The notes beneath the pieces were generated by a model. It saw only the letters and a list, made by a program, of their open reading frames with translations, searched no databases and was not told the DNA's origin. Shown here one piece after another: positions 18,050 through 29,574 of a DNA stretch of 64,000 bases. The stretch is from Sulfurisoma sp963709555 (GTDB lineage: Bacteria; Pseudomonadota; Gammaproteobacteria; Burkholderiales; Rhodocyclaceae). Made by a program: the position numbers and the translations under genes. Location: positions 372,001 through 436,000 of the forward strand of contig CAVPWR010000003.1 of assembly GCA_963709555.1 (NCBI GenBank), given 5' to 3'. Each line of letters starts with the position of its first letter. Within the stretch, counting starts at the first letter, position 1.

Positions 18050-19583
18050 TCAGGCCGACTGGAGAAGGTGGAATTCGATGGCCGTGCTGGTCGCGATGCG
18101 CGAGCCCAGCCGGTAGTACTTGAGCGTGCCCGCCTGGTTGTCGGTGACGACGCTCTGCGGCGTCAGTGCGCCGGCGGCGATGATGATGCCGGAGGCATTG
18201 CCGAAGGCGGGCAGTTGCGGCAGCAGCAGCCCCTGTTGTCCCAGCGCGAGGATGTCCTCCGACGGCAGGGGAATGGCGTATGCGTTCGAGCTCAGCAGCT
18301 GCACGCCGAGTTCAAGATGCTCGCGCCCGGCGTGGTTGCTGCGCCTGACTAGGCAGATGTGGATCTTGCCGTGCTCGCGCGGCCGCAGCAGGACCAGGTC
18401 GCCGATGTCCAGGGCCGGTGCCTCGCCGCTGAGATGCTGGATGCCGAAACCGTCCGGGCTTTCGTTGATCACCAGCCATTCGCTCGCGTCCTGTTCGTCG
18501 CCGTGGGCGTCGTCGCTCTGGCGCCGTCCCAGCGTCCGGCCGGAAAGCAGGCGCAGGATCGCGGGCAGGCCGGTGATCATGTCGATGCGCGGCTTGAACT
18601 GCGTGCGGGAGTAGCGGCGCGGCGCGGTGGCGGCGGCCGACCAGGCGTCGTGCAGTAGCCGCAGTGTTTCGAGCGGCACCGGCGCGGCTTCGGCGCCGGC
18701 GGCGATCAGCCGCTCGATTTCGGGGATGATCGCCGAGCAGTCGAGCACCAGTCCGTCGTGCCTGCGCCTTGTCCTCCTCAACATTGGCCAGTGGCTGCGC
18801 CGGCCGCCCCTTGTCGGCGATGAGCAGAAACCGGCCGCTTGTGTTGTCGCCCGCCTCCGCTGTGGTGGCAGCCTCGATGCGTGCTCGCGGGGCGAGTCCG
18901 GCAATGAAGGCGTGGGCTGCCGCCAGGCTCGACCGTGGCAGCCGGCCAGGGTCGGCGAGGGCGAAAAGCAGGGTGGCGGCATATTCCCGTTCCACCGAGG
19001 GCTGGTCCTGTTCGGCAGTCGCCATTCCCTGGCCGCGTGCCAGCACATAGACGTCCCGCATCAGATTCCACGAGGTCTGGGAGGGGACCGCGTGGCCGCG
19101 GTAGGCGAGCAGTTCGCGGCGGGCCAAGGTCTGCATCGCGCGCAACATGGTGAGTTGCAGCAACGCCTTGGCGTCCGGATGGTTCTCCCCGGCCTGGATG
19201 GCAACGGCCAGGCCTGCATAGTCGGTCGCCAGCACCTTGAGCAGCGAGTCGGCGGCGACCGCCGATTGCTTGGCCGCCGCAGGCAGCGGCAGGGACGCCG
19301 TCTCGGTGGCGAGTTCGAGCGCGCTCAACGCACCGGTTGCAGCTTCCTCGCAGCTGACGAGCATCGTCAGGCGCTTGCGCAAATCCTGCTCGTGCGCCAG
19401 GGCTTCCGTCAGGCGCTCGGCGAGTTCGAGGGCGACCTTCTCGGGCGGCGCGTCCCTGATACCGGTGAGCCATGCCGCGACATCCTTGCCCGCCCTGTCC
19501 ATGCTCGCGACCTTGAGCAGGTCGCGGACGTCAGAGAACAGCAGCTTGGATACGTCGGTAAAGAGTATGTCAGATGCGGCCAT
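18050..19583 (-). CDS. PilZ-like C-terminal protein of unknown function, one frameshift
   Basis: About 510 residues once a single extra base near 18758 is removed. Residues 1-270 are an alpha-helical region without a recognised motif. The C-terminal 200 residues read KPRIDMITGLPAILRLL then INESPDGFGIQH and GDLVLLRPREHGKIHICLVRR, which resembles a diverged PilZ beta-barrel; the R-x3-R and D/N-x-S-x2-G signatures of c-di-GMP binding are only partly kept. A role in c-di-GMP sensing is a guess. The gene starts six bases from folE on the same strand. Confidence 0.6.
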
Positions 19584-19652
19584 GGAATCGTTGGGACCGT
19601 CGGTGTGATCACCGGATCATGGGGTCAAGAATAAGGAAAAATGCGGGTGCTG

Positions 19653-20778
19653 TCACTTGGCGAACAGGCCCCTGACCGCCTGACCCACTCCCGCCGCAGT
19701 CCCTCCTGCCGCCTCCAAGCCCTTCTGGCCGATGCCACCGGCACCCTTGGCGAGGCCTTCCAGGCTGACGCCGAGCGTGTCGGCCATCGATGCGCCGAAA
19801 CGCGTGGCGAGGTTTTCGTTGAGCGAGAATCTGGGATCGTCGAGTTTGCCTTCGAGCACGAACTTGACTGCGATCTGGCCTTTGCCGTCTTTCATCATGC
19901 CGACCGCGGCCTGGCGCGGCATGCCCATGAAGGTGCTGCCGCGGCTGTCGAGCTCGAGCTGCTTGAGGGTGATGCTGCCCGGCGCGCGCAGGCGGTTGTC
20001 CTTGACCGTCGACTGCAGGTCGAGGTCGAGCGTGCCGCGCTTGACGCCGGTATCGGCGGCGGTGATGAGATAGGGCTGCAGCGCGACGAGGTCGACATTG
20101 CGCAGCTTGCTGGATGATTTCGGAATCCTTGCTGGCGAAGTGCATCCAGCCGTCGATCAGCAGCGTACCGTCGTTGCGCTGACCCTTGATCACGCCTTCG
20201 AGCCGCAGCCGAGATTTCTCCGCCAGGGCAGGCAGCCCGATATCGGTGACCTCGGCGTTGAGCTGTTCGAGGCGTACCGCAAACACCGACTTTTTTCCGG
20301 GCAGGGTGGCATCGTAGAAGGTCATGGCGCCGTTCTTCAACGCGATGCGGCCGATGTCGATGGCGGGGGGAGCAGCGGCCGTGGCCTCGGGCTTCTTCTC
20401 GAGCAGGCTCGGCACCACGCGCAGCTTGCCGTTGGCGGTGCGCAAGGCAGAGACATAGCCGTCCTCGACCACGATGCTGCCGATGCGCACCTTGCCCGAC
20501 AACAGGCTGAAGAGGTCGGGCTCGATCACGATGCGTTTGGCACGCAGCGTGTCCTCGGCCGGCCATCCCTTCGGCGCCTTCAGGCGCAGACCCAGCACCT
20601 CGACGGCGTTCCAGCTCAACCGGATCTCGCCGATCTCGCTCTCGGGGCCGAGCGCCTGCTCGACCTGGCCCTTGAGGACACGGGCGCCGGCGACCATGGC
20701 CAGCGCGATGATGGCGAGCAGCACAAAGAGGCCGATGGCGGCATACAGGCCCCAGCGTTTCGGCTTCATCGTGGTCAT
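19653..20778 (-). CDS. DUF748/AsmA-like membrane-anchored protein, one frameshift
   Basis: About 374 residues after removal of one extra base near 20112. It starts MTTMKPKRWGLYAAIGLF with a single N-terminal membrane helix (about 10-32) and continues with the repeated beta pattern of AsmA/DUF748 proteins: SWNAVEVLGLRLKAPKGWP, GKVRIGSIVVEDGYV, IALKNGAMTFYDATLPGK. Such proteins span the periplasm and are implicated in lipid transfer or envelope assembly. AGGAGG before the ATG at 20778 supports the start. The C-terminus ends GVGQAVRGLFAK. Confidence 0.75.
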
Positions 20779-20848
20779 TGAGTCGATCCCTCCTGCGAGC
20801 ACGACGGTGATTCTACGCCCGGCCCGGCCACAGGATGGCCGCGCCGGG

Positions 20849-20854
20849 TATAGT
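20849..20854 (+). promoter_or_regulatory. Putative -10 box upstream of yaeQ
   Basis: TATAGT 26 bases before the ATG, with a GC-rich discriminator. No clear -35. Confidence 0.3.
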
Positions 20855-20879
20855 GCCGGCCTTTTCCCGACCAACCGTC

Positions 20880-21428
20880 ATGGCGCTCAAGTCCACCATC
20901 TTCAAGGCGAACCTCAACATCGCCGACATGGATCGACCCTACTACGGCGAGCACAGCCTCACCTTGGCGCGGCATCCGTCCGAGACCGACCTGCGCATGA
21001 TGGTGCGGCTGCTGGCATTCTGCTGGTTCGCCGACGAGCGGCTCGAGTTCGGCCGCGGCCTCTCGGCTGAGGACGAACCTGCGCTGTGGCTCAAGGAGTA
21101 TTCCGGCGAGATCAGGCTGTGGATCGAGGTCGGCCTGCCCGACGAGCGGGCGATCCGCAAGGCGGCCGGGCGCGCCGCCGAGGTGGTGGTGCTGGCCTAC
21201 GGCGGCCGCGCGGTCGACCTGTGGTGGGCGAAGGTGGGCGGCCCCTTGGCGCGGCTGGACAAGCTGCGGGTGCTGGCGCTCGAAGGCGAGCAGTCGGACG
21301 CACTGGCGGCGCTGGCGCAGCGTGGCATGCAATTGCAATGCACCATACAGGACGGTCAGACCTGGCTGACCGACGGCATCGACACGGTGCTGATCGAGCC
21401 GCGCTGGCTGGCCGGGCGCCGCGACTGA
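20880..21428 (+). CDS. yaeQ: YaeQ family protein
   Basis: A 182-residue protein starting MALKSTIFKANLNIADMDR and containing ARHPSETDLRMMVRLLAF and PDERAIRKAAGRA, the family signatures of YaeQ. The fold is related to PD-(D/E)XK nucleases; E. coli YaeQ was linked to RfaH suppression, but its biochemical role is unknown. It is the first of three small co-directional genes. Confidence 0.9.
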   Translation: MALKSTIFKANLNIADMDRPYYGEHSLTLARHPSETDLRMMVRLLAFCWFADERLEFGRGLSAEDEPALWLKEYSGEIRLWIEVGLPDERAIRKAAGRAAEVVVLAYGGRAVDLWWAKVGGPLARLDKLRVLALEGEQSDALAALAQRGMQLQCTIQDGQTWLTDGIDTVLIEPRWLAGRRD

Positions 21429-21442
21429 GTGGCTGTGACGCA

Positions 21443-21733
21443 ATGACAAAGGTACCCGACTGCCAAAGCTGCGGCTGCTGCTGCGCCTGGTCGGAAACCT
21501 GGCCGGTGCTGATGGGGCCGGGCGACGGCGCGGGGATTCCCGAGGACCTGATCGACGTGGACAATGAGCGCATGCAGAGCTACGGCCACCGCTGCACCGC
21601 GCTCGAAGGCGAGATCGGAAAACACGTGGGCTGCAGCGTGTACGGCAAGCGGCCGCTGGTCTGCCGCGAGTTCCAGGCAGGCTCGGACGACTGCCTGATG
21701 GTGCGTCAGGCGCTCGGGCTGGACCGGGCGTAA
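21443..21733 (+). CDS. YkgJ-type cysteine cluster protein
   Basis: A 96-residue protein of the putative zinc- or iron-chelating cysteine cluster family. Cysteines lie in CQSCGCCCAW near the N-terminus, HRCTAL in the middle, and GCSVYGKRPLVCREF near the end. Function is unknown. It lies 15 bases after yaeQ and is probably in the same operon. Confidence 0.88.
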   Translation: MTKVPDCQSCGCCCAWSETWPVLMGPGDGAGIPEDLIDVDNERMQSYGHRCTALEGEIGKHVGCSVYGKRPLVCREFQAGSDDCLMVRQALGLDRA

Positions 21734-21751
21734 TTCGACAGGAGACGAACG

Positions 21752-21985
21752 ATGGCGAAAAAACCGGCGACGGACAGCATGAGCTACGAGGCGTACCTCG
21801 ACGAGGTCACCACGCTGATCACCGAGAAGTACGACATTTCCGACGACGAAGCGATCCGTCTGGTGATGCGGGCTCAGGACGCCGAATACTTCGTCGCCCA
21901 CGACGACGATGCTGCGATGCGTACGCTGGAGCGTGCCCACGAGGATGCGCGGACGGTGTTCAAGATGAAAGACCAGTTGGGCTGA
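21752..21985 (+). CDS. Small acidic hypothetical protein
   Basis: A 77-residue, mainly helical acidic protein (SYEAYLDEVTTLITEKYDI then DDEAIRLVMRAQDAEYFV). AGGAGACGAACG before the ATG is a good ribosome binding site. No known motif is recognised. It ends the yaeQ operon and converges on the Rap1a/Tai-like gene. Confidence 0.65.
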   Translation: MAKKPATDSMSYEAYLDEVTTLITEKYDISDDEAIRLVMRAQDAEYFVAHDDDAAMRTLERAHEDARTVFKMKDQLG

Positions 21986-21992
21986 GCCTGCC

Positions 21993-22334
21993 TTACTTCG
22001 GGCAGGGATAGGCTTCCTCGAGCAGCTTCACCAGCCACGGGCCGGCCGGGCGATCGAGCGCCGCGGGGTGGTCGTTCAGGTACTGCGCCACCCTGTCCTC
22101 GATCTCGCAGCGGCAGCCCTTGAAGCAGACGCTGCGCCCCTGCAGGGCCTCGAGCATCCCCGTCAGGTAGCCGCTGTAGAAGCCGGCGCGGTAGCGGTTG
22201 GCTTCGGGCTTTTCGGCGTTGAAGGCATCGGCTTCCTGCTGGAAGACTTTCAGCTGGTGGCCATCGACCTCGGCGGCGGCGGGCAGGGCGGTCAGCAGCG
22301 TCATGGCGAGGAACAACGGGATCCGCAGAGGCAT
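21993..22334 (-). CDS. Rap1a/Tai-like secreted protein
   Basis: A 113-residue protein with a signal peptide (MPLRIPLFLAMTLLTALPAAA, cut near 21). The mature part has the pattern of the Rap1a/Tai family: YRAGFYSGYLTGMLEALQG, two internal Cys around VCFKGCRC, VAQYLNDHPAAL and a C-terminal LLEEAYPC. Some relatives are periplasmic immunity proteins against type VI amidase effectors, but no such system is visible here and many homologues are orphan. The start is the ATG at 22334. Confidence 0.68.
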   Translation of the reverse strand: MPLRIPLFLAMTLLTALPAAAEVDGHQLKVFQQEADAFNAEKPEANRYRAGFYSGYLTGMLEALQGRSVCFKGCRCEIEDRVAQYLNDHPAALDRPAGPWLVKLLEEAYPCPK

Positions 22335-22375
22335 GGCATTCACCTTCGGGTCGAAAGCGGGTGGGAAGCGGGATG

Positions 22376-22831
22376 CTACGACGCGCGCGGGCGCGCGGCA
22401 AGGAAGCGGTCGAGGCGGTTGGCGAAGGCCTGGCGGTCGGACTGGCTGAAGGCAGGCGGGCCGCCGGTGTCGACGCCGCTGGCACGCAGCGTATCCATGA
22501 AGTTGCGCATGTCGAGCAGCTGGCGGATGTTTTCCCGGGAGTAGAGTTCGCCGCGCGGGTTGAGGGCGTGGCCGTCCTTCTCGATCACGGCCGCAGCCAG
22601 CGGAATGTCGGCGGTGATCACCAGGTCGCCCGGTGCGACCTCGGCGGCGATACGGTTGTCGGCGACGTCGAAGCCCTTTTCGACCTGCACCGCACGTATC
22701 CATTTCGATGGCGGAACGCGCAGGCTCTGGTTGGCGACCAGCGTCAGCTCGATCTGCGCCCGCTCCGCCGCGCGATAGAGGATCTCCTTGACGACGCCGG
22801 GGCAGGCGTCGGCATCGACCCAAATACGCAT
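22376..22831 (-). CDS. YaiI/YqxD family protein (DUF188)
   Basis: A 151-residue PIN-like protein. The DUF188 hallmarks are MRIWVDADACPGVVKEIL at the N-terminus, SLRVPPS, GDLVITADIPLA and NPRGELYSRENI. Function is uncertain; the fold suggests a nuclease relative. The start at 22831 is family-consistent. A GC-rich repeat separates it from the helicase gene. Confidence 0.9.
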   Translation of the reverse strand: MRIWVDADACPGVVKEILYRAAERAQIELTLVANQSLRVPPSKWIRAVQVEKGFDVADNRIAAEVAPGDLVITADIPLAAAVIEKDGHALNPRGELYSRENIRQLLDMRNFMDTLRASGVDTGGPPAFSQSDRQAFANRLDRFLAARPRAS

Positions 22832-22839
22832 CGTTATTG

Positions 22840-22954
22840 GCCCCCCACGCTCGCAGAACCGGCTTATGTCACTGGCGCAGCCAGAGACGGTATCCACGCC
22901 GGACGCTGCCCCCCACAGGGGGGCTTTGCCCCCTTGGGGCGGCCCGGCGGGGGC
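22840..22954 (+). repeat. GC-rich interspersed element, copy 2
   Basis: Fills the gap between the helicase and DUF188 genes. It starts GCCCCCCACGCTCGC, contains GCTGCCCCCC facing AGGGGGGC, and ends CCTTGGGGCGGCCCGGCGGG. The outer blocks match the copies at 4601 and 25876; the middle 45 bases differ. Confidence 0.6.
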
Positions 22955-22955
22955 A

Positions 22956-24977
<2,022 letters not shown>

Positions 24978-25077
24978 GGTGTGCCCGCCGTGAGCGGGGA
25001 AGGGAAGGGTGGTCAACAGGGGAATTGGTGACCACAGAAAAGACCATTATCTCAGACGTGTCAAGTAAACTGAAAAC

Positions 25078-26421
25078 ATGAGCGAATTTGGATGCGATGG
25101 CGGCCGTGTTGCGGTGATCGGCGGCGGGCCGGCCGGACTGATGGCGGCGGAGGTATTGGCACAGGGCGGCGTGGCCGTCGATGTCTATGACGCCATGCCC
25201 TCTGTCGGTCGCAAGTTCCTGATGGCCGGCAAGAGCGGCCTCAACCTGACCCATGCCGAGCCCTGCGCCGACTTCGTCGCCCGCTACGGCGCCCGGCGTG
25301 ACTGGGTGGCGCCGTGGCTGGCCGAATTCGGCGCCGACGCCTTGCGCGAGTGGTCGCGCGGGCTCGGCATCGAAACTTTCGTCGGCTCGTCGGGTCGGGT
25401 CTTCCCGGCCGAGATGAAGGCGGCGCCGCTGCTGCGTGCCTGGCTGCACCGGCTGCGCGCGGCCGGCGTGCGCTTCCACATGCGCCATCGCTGGCTGGGC
25501 TGGGAGGCGGATGGCGAACTTGCCTTCGATACACCCTCGGGTCTCCAAAAAGTCGGCGCTGGCGCCACGGTGCTGGCCCTGGGCGGCGGCAGCTGGGCCC
25601 GGCTCGGCTCGGACGGCGCCTGGGTGCCGCTGCTCGCGCAGCGCGGCGTCGCGGTGGCGCCGCTGCGGCCGGCCAACTGCGGCTTCGACGTGGCGTGGAG
25701 CGACCATTTTCGTGAAAAGTTCGCCGGCCAGCCGGTGAAGCCGGTGGTGGCGACGTTCGGCGGGCAGCGGCGGCAGGGCGAGTTCGTCATCAGCGGGAAC
25801 GGCGTCGAGGGCAGCCTGATCTACGCCTTGTCGGCCGCGCTGCGCGACGCGATCGAGGGAGATGGCGAAGCCAAGGGCCTCCCACGCTCGCAAGATCGGC
25901 TCGCTGCCCCCCATCCCCAGAGCGGGCGAGCCGCTCCTGCCGCCTTGGGGCGGCCCGGCGGCGTCACGCTGCTGCTCGACCTGGCGCCGGGCAAGACGGT
26001 GGAACGGCTGACCGCCGAGATCGCCCACCCGCGCGGCTCGCGCTCGATGGGCAGCCACCTGCAGAGCCGCGCCGGCATCGCCGGCGTCAAGGCCGGGCTG
26101 CTGCGCGAATGCGCCGCAAAGGAAGATTATGCCGATCCGGCGCGGCTCGCCGCCGCCGTCAAGGCCTTGCCGCTGTGGCTCATTGCGCCGCGCCCGCTCG
26201 ACGAAGCCATCAGCAGCGCCGGCGGCGTCATGGCCGAAGCGTTGGACAAGAGCCTGATGCTGCAAGCGCTGCCCGGCGTCTTCTGCGCTGGCGAGATGCT
26301 CGATTGGGAGGCACCGACCGGCGGCTACCTGCTGACGGCCTGCTTCGCCAGCGGCTATGCGGCTGGCAAGGGCGTAATGGCCTGGCTCCAGCCGAAGCGC
26401 TCCAGCAGCGCCGCGAACTGA
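25078..26421 (+). CDS. BaiN/HI0933-like NAD(P)/FAD flavoprotein with inserted repeats
   Basis: A 447-residue flavoprotein of the BaiN/HI0933 (TIGR03862-like) group. The N-terminal FAD site is VAVIGGGPAGLMAAEVLA (about 10-27), followed by GRKFLMAGKSGLNLTHAE; the C-terminal FAD segment is AGEMLDWEAPTGGYLLTACFASG. Residues about 265-297 (LPRSQDRLAAPHPQSG and on to ALGRPGG) come from an in-frame copy of the GC-rich element. Another segment, QKVGAGAT (about 156-164), comes from the dispersed 24-bp motif. Both lie outside the FAD motifs, so the protein may still fold. The 3' end overlaps the convergent pseudouridine synthase gene by 67 bp. Confidence 0.88.
   Translation: MSEFGCDGGRVAVIGGGPAGLMAAEVLAQGGVAVDVYDAMPSVGRKFLMAGKSGLNLTHAEPCADFVARYGARRDWVAPWLAEFGADALREWSRGLGIETFVGSSGRVFPAEMKAAPLLRAWLHRLRAAGVRFHMRHRWLGWEADGELAFDTPSGLQKVGAGATVLALGGGSWARLGSDGAWVPLLAQRGVAVAPLRPANCGFDVAWSDHFREKFAGQPVKPVVATFGGQRRQGEFVISGNGVEGSLIYALSAALRDAIEGDGEAKGLPRSQDRLAAPHPQSGRAAPAALGRPGGVTLLLDLAPGKTVERLTAEIAHPRGSRSMGSHLQSRAGIAGVKAGLLRECAAKEDYADPARLAAAVKALPLWLIAPRPLDEAISSAGGVMAEALDKSLMLQALPGVFCAGEMLDWEAPTGGYLLTACFASGYAAGKGVMAWLQPKRSSSAAN
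25547..25570 (+). repeat. Dispersed coding motif, perfect copy A
   Basis: 24 bases starting AAAAAGTCGGCGCTGGCGCC and ending ACGG, identical to 40439-40462. Encodes KVGAGAT within the BaiN-like protein. Confidence 0.75.
25876..25962 (+). repeat. GC-rich interspersed element, copy 3, inside a gene
   Basis: Same start (CCTCCCACGCTCGC) and end (GCCTTGGGGCGGCCCGGCGG) as the two intergenic copies, with GGCTCGCTGCCCCCC as in copy 1. It is read through in frame by the BaiN-like gene without a stop. Confidence 0.65.
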
Positions 26422-27089
26422 TCTTTCGGTGTGGCGCCAACGCCGACTTTTTCCCCTGTGTCCGGGTGGCGGAAGGCGATGCCGACGCAGGCCAGCAGCA
26501 GACGGCCGCAGCCGAACTCGTTCTGGAAGAACCGGTTGTGCCGCCCCTTGCCGTGGGTGGCGTCGCCGATGATCGGGTGGCTGATGTGCTTCATGTGGCG
26601 GCGCAGTTGGTGGTGGCGGCCGCTCAGCGGTGTCAGTTCCACCAGGGCATAGCGGGCAGTCGGGTAGCGGTCTACGGCGATGGGCAGTTCGATGGTGGCG
26701 AGCCGGCGGTAGCGGGTCATGGCCGGCTGTGCCTCGGCGGCGGGCAGGGTGCGGCCGTAGTCATCGTATTGCCGCGACAAGGCGTGGTCGATGAGTCCCG
26801 ACTCCGGCGGCCAGCCGCGCACCACGGCGAGGTAGGTCTTTTCCACCTCGTTGTTCTCGAACTGGCGGCTCAGTTCGCGCGTAATGTCCGTCGCGAAAGC
26901 GAACAGCAGCACGCCGGAGGTGCCCTTGTCGAGTCGATGCACCGGCTGCACGCGGCGGCCGATCTGGTCGCGCAGCAGCTGCACGGCGAAGCGCGTCTCG
27001 TGGCGGTCGATGTCGCTGCGGTGGACCAGCAGGCCCGGCGGCTTGTCGATGGCGATCAGATGATCGTCGCGGTAGAGGATGTCGAGCAT
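26355..27089 (-). CDS. tRNA/rRNA pseudouridine synthase (TruC/RluA family)
   Basis: A 244-residue RluA-family enzyme. It starts MLDILYRDDHLIAIDKPPGLLVHRS, has the catalytic aspartate in PVHRLDKGTSGVLLFA, and HQLRRHMKHISHPIIGD and HGKGRHNRFF as later motifs. The last of these is typical of TruC (tRNA pseudouridine-65). It carries a dispersed-motif copy near its C-terminus (EKVGVGATPKDQF). The gene converges with and overlaps the BaiN-like gene. Confidence 0.9.
   Translation of the reverse strand: MLDILYRDDHLIAIDKPPGLLVHRSDIDRHETRFAVQLLRDQIGRRVQPVHRLDKGTSGVLLFAFATDITRELSRQFENNEVEKTYLAVVRGWPPESGLIDHALSRQYDDYGRTLPAAEAQPAMTRYRRLATIELPIAVDRYPTARYALVELTPLSGRHHQLRRHMKHISHPIIGDATHGKGRHNRFFQNEFGCGRLLLACVGIAFRHPDTGEKVGVGATPKDQFAALLERFGWSQAITPLPAA
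26431..26452 (-). repeat. Dispersed coding motif, copy 4
   Basis: Minus-strand copy with one core difference (GTT for GCT). Encodes KVGVGAT in the pseudouridine synthase, the same frame as the two perfect copies. Confidence 0.65.
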
Positions 27090-27147
27090 GAAGGCAGCCA
27101 TCGTATCGCGGATATCATCGCGGCTGCATCCACCGCGGAGTTCCGGC

Positions 27148-27363
27148 ATGACCCAACAGACTTTCCGGCTCGAAGGCGAATACATCGAGCTCAACATCCT
27201 GCTCAAGCTGCTGGCCTTGGTGCCTTCGGGCGGCGCGGCCAAGGCCTTGATCGCCGAGGGCGGGGTGAGCGTGGACGGTGAAATCGAGACGCGCAAGACG
27301 CGCAAGCTGCGGGTCGGCCAGGTCGTCCGGCTCGGCGACGAGGAGATTCGTATCGTCGGCTGA
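27148..27363 (+). CDS. S4-domain RNA-binding protein (YbcJ-like)
   Basis: A 71-residue protein that is essentially one S4 domain: EYIELNILLKLLALVPSGG then AKALIAEGGVSVDGEIETRKTRKL. Such proteins bind structured RNA; the exact role of YbcJ-like proteins is unknown. It is divergent from the pseudouridine synthase gene (58-bp gap), which also acts on RNA, and converges with ppk1. Confidence 0.9.
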   Translation: MTQQTFRLEGEYIELNILLKLLALVPSGGAAKALIAEGGVSVDGEIETRKTRKLRVGQVVRLGDEEIRIVG

Positions 27364-29449
27364 TCAGGCTTCGCCGCCGAGTTCGCCGAGCAGGCCCTCC
27401 TGCGCACATAAGCGCGCGCCGCGCGGGCCGCGCGGCGCCTTGCGGCGGTACTGGCCGACGCCGTCCATCTCCCACGCCTGGCAGTTGTCGGTGAGGTAGG
27501 GACGCAGGCCCTCGCGGATGACGCGGCGCTTGAGCTTCAGGTCGAGTACCGGGAAGCAGACCTCGATGCGGCGGAAGAAGTTTCGTTCCATCCAGTCGGC
27601 GCTGCCCATGTAGAGCTTTCTCCGCGCCGTCGGCGTAGAAGTAGAAAATGCGCGAGTGCTCGAGGAAGCGGCCGATAACCGAGCGCACCCGGATGTTGTC
27701 GGAGAGGCCCTTGACGCCGGGGCGCAGGGCGCAGACGCCGCGGATGATGAGGTCGACCTTGACGCCGGCCTGGCTGGCCTCGTAGAGCGCCTCGATGATC
27801 TCCTGCTCGAGCAGGGCGTTCATCTTGGCGATGATGTGCGCCTTCCTGCCGGCGCGGGCGTTCTCGGTCTCGGCGCGAACCAGCGCCAGCATGCCGGAAT
27901 GCAGGCTGAACGGCGCCTGCAGCAGGTGGTTGAGGGTGCTGGCCTTGCCCAGGCCGGTGAGCTGCTTGAACACCTCGTTGACGTCGGCGCCGACCTCCTC
28001 GTTGCTGGTGAGCAGGCCGAAGTCGGTGTAGAAGCGCGTGGTGCGCGGGTGGTAGTTGCCGGTGCCCAGGTGCACGTAACGACGGAATGCGCCGTCCTCG
28101 CGCCGTACCACCATCAGCATCTTGGCGTGGGTCTTGTAGCCGAACACGCCATAGACGACATGAACGCCGACTTCCTCCAGCCGGGCCGCGATGTTGAGGT
28201 TGGCCTCCTCGTCGAAGCGCGCCATCAGCTCGACCACCGTCGTCACTTCCTTGCCCTTCTGCGATGCGCGCAGCAGGTGCTCGGTCACGGCCGAGTCGGT
28301 GCCGGTGCGATACACCGTCATCTTGATCGCAACCACCAGCGGATCGTTGGCGGCCTGCTCGATCAGGTCGATGACCGGAGTGAAGGACTGGAAAGGGTGG
28401 TGCAACAGGATGTCCTGCTTGCGCAGCGTGGCGAAGATGTCGTAGTGGCGCGAGACGGTCTTGGGCTGGCCCGGCTGGTAGGGCGTGAACTTGAGATCGG
28501 GGCGGTCGACGCGGTCGGGTACCGACATCAGCCGCATCAGGGTGACGATGCCGGGCACGCGGTAGAGGTCGTCGCGGCCGAGGTCGAACTGCTGCAGCAG
28601 GAAGTCGGCCATCACCTCGGAGCAGTTGTCGGCGACCTCGAGGCGCACGGCGTCGCCGAAGTGGCGCTGCGGCAGTTCGCCCTGCAGGGCGGTGCGCAGG
28701 TTCTTCACTTCCTCGTCATCGACGAAGAGGTCGGAGTTGCGGGTGACGCGGAACTGGTAGCAGCCGAGCACGTTCATGCCGGAGAACAGCTCGTGCACGT
28801 TCTGGTGCATCACCGAGGAGAGGAAGACAAAGCCGTAGTCGACGCCGGTCAGGGACTTGGGCAGGTGGATCACGCGCGGCAGGGCGCGCGGCGCCTGGAC
28901 GATGGCAGCGCCCGAGCTGCGGCCGAAGGCGTCCTTGCCCTCGAGTTCGACGGCGAAGTTGAGGCTCTTGTTGAGCACCCTCGGGAAGGGATGCGCCGGA
29001 TCGAGGCCGATCGGCGTCAGCACCGGCATCACCTCGCGCAGGAAGTAGTCGCGGATCCAGGTGCTCTGTTCCTCGGTCCACAAGCCGCGGCGGATGAAGA
29101 CGATGCCTTCCTTCTCCAGCGCCGGCAGGATGGCCTCGTTGAGCAGTTCGTATTGCTCGGCCACCAGTTCGTGCGCTTCGGCCTTGACGTGGGCGAAGGT
29201 CTCCTGCGCGGTCATGCCGTCGGCGGCCGTGGCGTGGCTGCCCATCTTGATCTGTTCCTTGAGGCCGGCGACGCGGATCTCGAAGAACTCGTCGAGGTTG
29301 CTGGCGACGATGCAGAGGAAGCGCAGGCGCTCGAGCAGGGGCACGCGGGAATCGGCGACCTGGGCGAGAACGCGGCGGTTGAAGGCGAGCAGCGACAGCT
29401 CGCGATTGATGAAATGGTCGGCGGGGAAGCGGCGGGTGGTGGAGTTCAT
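27364..29449 (-). CDS. ppk1: Polyphosphate kinase 1, one frameshift
   Basis: Makes polyphosphate from ATP at the inner membrane. About 694 residues after removing one extra A in GAGAAAGC near 27618, where the frame passes from FYADGAEK to LYMGSADWMERN; this reads as a homopolymer error. The N-terminus is FINRELSLLAFNRRVL (after MNSTTRRF). The autophosphorylated histidine lies in RYVHLGTGNYHPRTTRFYTD. The start at 29449 is family-consistent. It is divergent from ppx, the enzyme that degrades the polymer. Confidence 0.93.
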
Positions 29450-29574
29450 GGGCTCAATACTATGACAGTTTTGTTGCGGCGTCATTTCAGCGGCAGCTGC
29501 CATGAGCGGCCCGACAGGCTGCTAGAATCAGCCTTCGCCACATTTCCTTCGCGCCACGTCCCGCCATCATTGCC

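Noticed and set aside
20281..20305. A further dispersed-motif copy in the DUF748 gene
   Set aside because: Five or more differences from consensus; within chance for this base composition.
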